From positions 785,281 to 815,176 of the forward strand of contig BFEA01000277.1 of NCBI GenBank assembly GCA_003427395.1: a stretch of DNA of 29,896 bases, in the 5' to 3' direction. A program made the translations under genes and the position numbers. The stretch is from Chara braunii. Its lineage: Eukaryota > Streptophyta > Charophyceae > Charales > Characeae. Position 1 is the stretch's first letter, and each line of letters starts with the position of its first letter. Below, one piece after another: positions 25,978-29,896 of the stretch. The notes below the pieces were generated by a model. The model did not search any database. It saw nothing but the letters and a program-made list of their open reading frames with translations, and had not been told where the DNA came from.

Positions 25978-26530
25978 TCGGGGCTAGCCAAAGCCTTACT
26001 CCAGTAGGTTGCAATCTGGTGGGGTCAGCAGGTCCCCGACACGAGTGTCAAATTTCGTAGTTGAGCCCGACTCTGGGGGTCTGGCCTAAGAGGTCAAGAG
26101 GGGTCAGCTGAAACCCTGCCGCAGTCAGAGGATGCAATCCAGTGAGGTTCGCCAGAGCCTGGAACTGTGGTTAGAGAGGGTTCGACGTTAAAAAATCTGG
26201 GCGGGGCAGCCAACACCCTAAGCCAAAACCTGGTGGGTGAGCCGGTCCCCGACCGCAGTGGTTAAATCCGGGTACAAGACAGTTGGACTGATGGGAGGTT
26301 CACTGTCATAGGGTGACCAAACCCGCTATAGTCTGGGTGTCCTGGCGTGAGGTGCACCAAAGGGCACCATACTCTAGTAGTGGGTATAGTGGTCCTAACT
26401 TGGAGGCAGGTTAAAGGTGATGTCAAGACAAATGATCTGATTAGTCGTGGCGTGAGATAGGCCGAACAAGGGTTGTCGGGCTGACGGGAGGTATGTCACC
26501 CCTAACCAGTGGTAGGCCAAAACCAAGGCA
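25978..26530. repeat. Diverged tandem repeats of about 100-120 bp
   Basis: 'ggggctagccaaagcc' (25980), 'ggggtcagctgaaaccc' (26099) and 'ggggcagccaacaccc' (26204) start three related blocks. Each is followed by 'tgcaatc.ggtg'- or 'aaaacctggtg'-type text, and the first and third share 'ggtccccgac'. A second phrase, 'gactgatgggaggt' / 'gctgacgggaggt', occurs near 26287 and 26480. Confidence 0.6.
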
Positions 26531-26720
26531 ATCAATAACTCTTAGGTGTGAAGAACTGTTATGTTATTTATTATTTTGCTATGGGTTTTATTGATTTTTT
26601 TTTTTTAATTTCATTGTTGCATGATGGTTGCTTGTTAAAAGATTTGCATGTCGGGGTCATGCTTGGTGGTTTGTGGAACTTGTTGTTTTGCAGGGTCATA
26701 CGGATCTATCTAAAGTTCCC

Positions 26721-26905
26721 AGACCAGAGAAAGAGAACGGGGTTTCGTATCCCCGTTTTTCCCGTCTGAGAAGTTGAGGGCACGCCTCACTTTGGCCAGA
26801 GAAAGAGAATGGGGTTTGGTATCCCCTCCGGTTGCTTGAGAAGTTTATAAGACGTCTCACTTATACCAGAGAACAAGAAAAGGGTTTGGTATGCCTTACC
26901 CCTGA
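26721..26905. repeat. Three-copy repeat, period about 72 bp
   Basis: 'ccagagaaagagaa.gggg' occurs near 26725 and 26798, and a related 'ccagagaacaagaaaaggg' occurs near 26867. All are followed by 'tt.gtat.cc'. The first two are also followed by 'tgagaagtt....cgcctcact'-type text. Confidence 0.8.
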
Positions 26906-28208
26906 TACTGCTGACATCGAGTGTCTACAGCGCCAACGCCATATTGGCGATATTCCTAGAAACACTATCAGAAATGAGACACGAGGTAACTTCCCCAGTA
27001 AAAAGGTCAAAGGGAAATTCATATATCAAGATGATAAAAAGGTCGTAAGAGCGGCCTGGTTCACAAGGAACCTGCGTCCACGGCCTCGAGGTATCCAAAC
27101 TCTTAAGCCAGGAACGCTATGAGATATAAAATGGACTGAGAAATTGAGAAAAGGGAAGAGAAAAGGGAAGACTCAGAAGTTCAAAGAAAGAACCTCGGGC
27201 TTATGCAAGATGTAAAAGATAATACTAATGAACTCTATCTGAAGCAAAGCGAGAAGTAGGAAAATGCAGCAGAGGGTGCAGCTGTTAATTTGGGGTAGAG
27301 AGGGAGCAATACATGGAATAGAGGGTGAGGGAACAGACACTAACGCCTTGCTTGCCATTGGGGTGGTAGGTGCTGTAGGGGAGTATGGAGGGGAGGAAGT
27401 GCTAGGAGCGTCGTAATGCTCCTCGTATTTTTTCTTGTAATACTCCATCCTCATTGAGGATGGAATTCTTTCGTACCACCCAGTTAACGAGTGACGTGGA
27501 TAGACCCTTGAGTGGTTCCGAACCCATATCTCTCTTCCTCCTCCTCCTCTAAACTAAAGTGTCTTCAAGAACGGGGTGCAGGCTCCTCTGGAGCCTTACC
27601 TCCCCTTCCACCTCTCCCTCTTCCCTCTCCTCGACGTGCCTCAGACATGGCACAAGATGAAATTATAATTGGAAAGAAAGTAAGAAGGAAAGGTACTCAA
27701 CAATGAAGGTGGAGATTAGGAGAATACCGCGATAATAAGGAGGACCGCGCTATTGAGGGAGAGCGGGAAGTAGTGGCGCAGATCACGCAGAGCTGCTTCA
27801 CAATAAAAGGAGAGTGCGCTACAAAAGAGAGCGCTAGCGCGAGTCCGCTATGAGAGTTTCGCTGCAAAACTGTTGCGAGAATGCGTGAGTGCACCATAGA
27901 TTATCGTCGTCCTATACTAACTGCCTACTCCGTTTTGGCCCAGCGGGGACGCTGGGCGGGGGTTTGGTATCATGTCGGAAGGCGCGGGACCCCGACCCTC
28001 CGCGGCGTACCAGCCTCCTGGTCAGAATCAAGCTCACTGGAAAATCTCAGTGGTGTGCTAAGAATTTTGCCTATGGACCCCTGCAATGTACCAGGCATGA
28101 CTGGCCCGTGGCCAGTAGTAGAGTTGGGCTTGCCAAAGGAAGTGATGATGAAAGCCCCTACAATCTGGATGCGGGGTAGGTGAGGAAATAAAAAGAAAGG
28201 GGAATAGT
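26906..28208. other. Unassigned region
   Basis: The plus frame 26832-27122 and the minus frame 27173-27454 (a Ser/Pro/Thr-rich stretch near its N-terminus, then hydrophobic) show no domain I recognise. The minus frame could be an eroded gag-like or low-complexity segment. From 27700 to 27870 the text repeats 'gagagcg' and 'gcgc' phrases. No gene can be supported. Confidence 0.35.
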
Positions 28209-28335
28209 AGGATAGGCAAGTAGTGTAGGCTGAGCGCTCTGCACCAGACAGAGAGGAGCGACATTGGATACTGTGTTGACGTGACCTGAGGGCTTGAACA
28301 TTGGCTCAAGAGTTCATTGTATTGCTCTTATTTTG
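28209..28335 (+). repeat. Dispersed repeat, left-half copy (copy B)
   Basis: This matches the left part of 2495-2860, in the same orientation. It shares 'aggata', 'ctg.gcaccagacagag', 'ttggatactg', 'gggcttgaac' and 'ttggctca'. Similarity fades after about 28335. Confidence 0.65.
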
Positions 28336-28468
28336 ATGGAATCTTGGTGCATTTTGCTCTCTGCTTGTACGTGACTACTTGGACATCTGTGTGATTTCGC
28401 AACTTGGCTTTTTGTATATCGTTCTCACTCATATTCCTTGCAAAACTAATTTAAATGAATTTAAAATA

Positions 28469-28800
28469 TTTAATATGGTTTTAAAAGTATTTTAATCTAG
28501 GCTACCAGCCGGGACGCCCAGGTCCCCGGTGGCCAGCCCGTGCAAGGACCAGGGAAGGCCCCAGCCAAGGGAAAAAAACAAAACAAAAATTCAAAAAAAT
28601 CCCCAAAAAAACTATGTTATGTAGAAAAATAAACTGAACAACTTTCACATCGAAATTTTTCGCCAAATTAAAAAATATATATATCGTAATATTTATTTTT
28701 ATTATTTTTATTATTTTTATTTTTTGGGACCGGTCAGGCAAATTTTCTTGGGCCACTTTGGTAGCCTAGATTTTAATGGATTTAAAACAAATTTAATTAA
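28469..28800. repeat. AT-rich foldback (inverted-repeat) element
   Basis: 'tattttaatctaggctacca' (ending 28507) is mirrored by 'tggtagcctagattttaatg' (from 28759). The complementarity continues outward through AT-rich text for about 40 bp in total, with a few mismatches. The inner 250 bp are G+C-rich at the left, then A-rich and T-rich. This suits a MITE-like or foldback element. No target-site duplication could be defined because the flanks are low-complexity TTTAAA repeats. Confidence 0.6.
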
Positions 28801-28915
28801 TTTAAACGAGTTCAATTAATTTTAAATGAATTTAAAATAAATTTAATTAAATATAAAAAAATTAAATTAATTTTAAATAAATTTAAAATTTAAAACAAAT
28901 TTAAATAATTTAAAC
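28801..28915. repeat. Low-complexity 'aatttaaa' tract
   Basis: These are dense repeats of TTTAAA/ATTTAATT words, many of them palindromic. A G+C-rich phrase 'cctagccggagtggctta' follows at about 28916, loosely similar to the left interior of the foldback element. Confidence 0.7.
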
Positions 28916-28954
28916 CTAGCCGGAGTGGCTTAGGACCACTTGCCCGCTCGAGCC

Positions 28955-28956
28955 AA

Positions 28957-28998
<42 letters not shown>
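28955..28998. repeat. A-run and (AT)n microsatellite
   Basis: About 11 A residues are followed by an uninterrupted AT dinucleotide run ending near 28997. Confidence 0.93.
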
Positions 28999-29002
<4 letters not shown>

Positions 29003-29106
29003 TTTATTATTTAAAATTTGGTAAAGAATTTCGGTATGACCTTGAGGCAAAAATTGTTCAACTTATTTTTTTGCACAAGATAGTTTTTTTTTCCAGTTTT
29101 TTTAAC

Positions 29107-29133
29107 TTTTTTTTTTTTTTTTTTTTTTTTTTT
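29107..29133. repeat. T homopolymer, 27 bases
   Basis: This is an uninterrupted T run. It could be the poly(A) tail of a minus-strand retroposon, but no element body was recognised to its right. Confidence 0.9.
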
Positions 29134-29439
29134 ACTGGGCCCAGTGCTCAAGGCAGAAACACAATCGCAGCAAGCTGCAAATTCAAGGGTCGCAAGGTCT
29201 TTGATCCCGCTTCCTCGGGTGGAGACCCTCCCCTATAGAAAAACCAGTGTCTTCCAAAAGAAACTCTACCAAATCATCACTACTTGTACTAAAAAAACAC
29301 TAAAAAGCGGCACAACAAAATATCTGCGGCAATCCTAGGTCTATTAATTCCTAAAAACATCAATCGCCACTGCTACTACGAATGGGAACGAAAAACCAGC
29401 AACAATCAATGAATACAAAAAAATGATGAGGGTTTTTCC
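29134..29439. other. Unassigned non-coding stretch
   Basis: Only a short chance frame is present. The palindrome CTGGGCCCAG lies at about 29136. Confidence 0.35.
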
Positions 29440-29556
29440 AAGGCCCAATTAGCCACCCTAACCCTAATGAATTCAACAATCAACGGATAAAAACAAACTA
29501 ATAAATTTCAGCTAATTCCCAGGGCCTAGTTGCCCACCCTAACCCTAATGAATTCG
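29440..29556. repeat. Two-copy repeat, period about 81 bp, with CCCTAACCCTAA
   Basis: 'ccaccctaaccctaatgaat' occurs at 29453 and 29534, preceded by 'aaggcccaattag' and 'agggcctagttgc'. Each copy includes two TTAGGG-type units on the opposite strand. Two units are too few to call interstitial telomere. Confidence 0.75.
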
Positions 29557-29836
29557 ATCTCACAAAAGATATGAAAACCAATTTATTTTTTGTCAATCCG
29601 AAGTCTATTAACCTCATAAGATGAAACAAGAAATAAAGGCCACTTGTCTTCAGCAAGTCAGCATATAGTTTTCCTTGCCAAAGGGACAAGACGTACGGGA
29701 AACCATACTTCCCCTGGCCTAAGCGACTCAACATACAGGAAAACCAATCCGTGCTAATCAAGGAAGCTCATTGTCTACCGCGTGGGCGCGGGGAACCCAG
29801 CCCTAAGGTAGCCAAATCAATGAGACTAAGAGCTAA

Positions 29837-29840
<4 letters not shown>

Positions 29841-29896
<56 letters not shown>
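29841..29896. repeat. (GA)n microsatellite at contig end
   Basis: An uninterrupted AG dinucleotide run continues to the last base. This is a likely assembly break. Confidence 0.95.

Noticed and set aside
19000-27000. Flanking LTRs for the Ty3-type relic.
   Set aside because: Comparing the two flanks by eye gave no shared segment. An alignment of 18500-19868 against 24988-27500 would decide.
26832-27454. Frames at 26832-27122 (plus) and 27173-27454 (minus) as gag remnants.
   Set aside because: Charged or Ser/Pro-rich text alone is not enough, and no knuckle or capsid-like pattern is visible.

Overview
The window looks like repeat-dominated eukaryotic nuclear DNA. It has no dense operon-like coding, many microsatellites, several tandem-repeat arrays and two decayed retroelements of eukaryotic type, and I found no convincing intact host gene. 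The window begins at a poly(A) run and ends in a (GA)n run, which suggests it is a whole contig bounded by simple repeats. The Ty3-type element has a 'GLIQM..VP.GWTNGVAV' reverse-transcriptase style that I associate from memory with charophyte algae such as Chara. Elements with an N-terminal GIY-YIG domain are known from the green lineage. A streptophyte or green alga is therefore my best guess, as an inference and not a demonstration.

Layout, left to right. 1-2490: microsatellites, a ~370-bp tandem duplication rich in GACA, and unassigned DNA. 2495-2860: the longest of three copies of a dispersed repeat. 3110-4520: short-period repeats, including six copies of a ~97-bp unit centred on a CCCGGG palindrome. 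4520-6720: mostly unassigned DNA with hairpins, one doubtful minus-strand ORF and a T-rich tract. 6721-9343: a decayed Penelope-like element in which a GIY-YIG-type endonuclease remnant precedes the reverse transcriptase. 10820-10876: a hammerhead-ribozyme-like motif followed by a hairpin and an A-rich tail. 11134-11510: a probable tRNA-derived SINE on the minus strand. 11620-15060: a 24-bp minisatellite, strong hairpins, and two related hairpins 2.8 kb apart. 15889: a candidate TATA box. 16395-17180: a diverged ~178-bp satellite. 17554-17627: a 38-bp duplication carrying GNRA-loop hairpins. 19046-19838: another dispersed-repeat copy and a seven-copy motif array.

19869-24987 is a Ty3/gypsy (Metaviridae-type) relic on the plus strand in canonical order: gag, protease, reverse transcriptase, RNase H, integrase. 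It is broken by about 18 in-frame stops, several frameshifts and a deletion in the integrase core. 25000-26900 holds layered short tandem repeats that may be the element's 3' noncoding region. 26900-29896 holds a third dispersed-repeat fragment, an AT-rich foldback, microsatellites and a small duplication with CCCTAACCCTAA.

There is no cooperating gene system here. The content is two autonomous retroelement fossils, short non-autonomous or RNA-structured elements, and satellites. The most notable items are the N-terminal-endonuclease Penelope-like relic, the hammerhead-like motif 1.5 kb downstream of it, and the ~178-bp satellite. All calls come from reading the sequence, and no alignment or database search was run.
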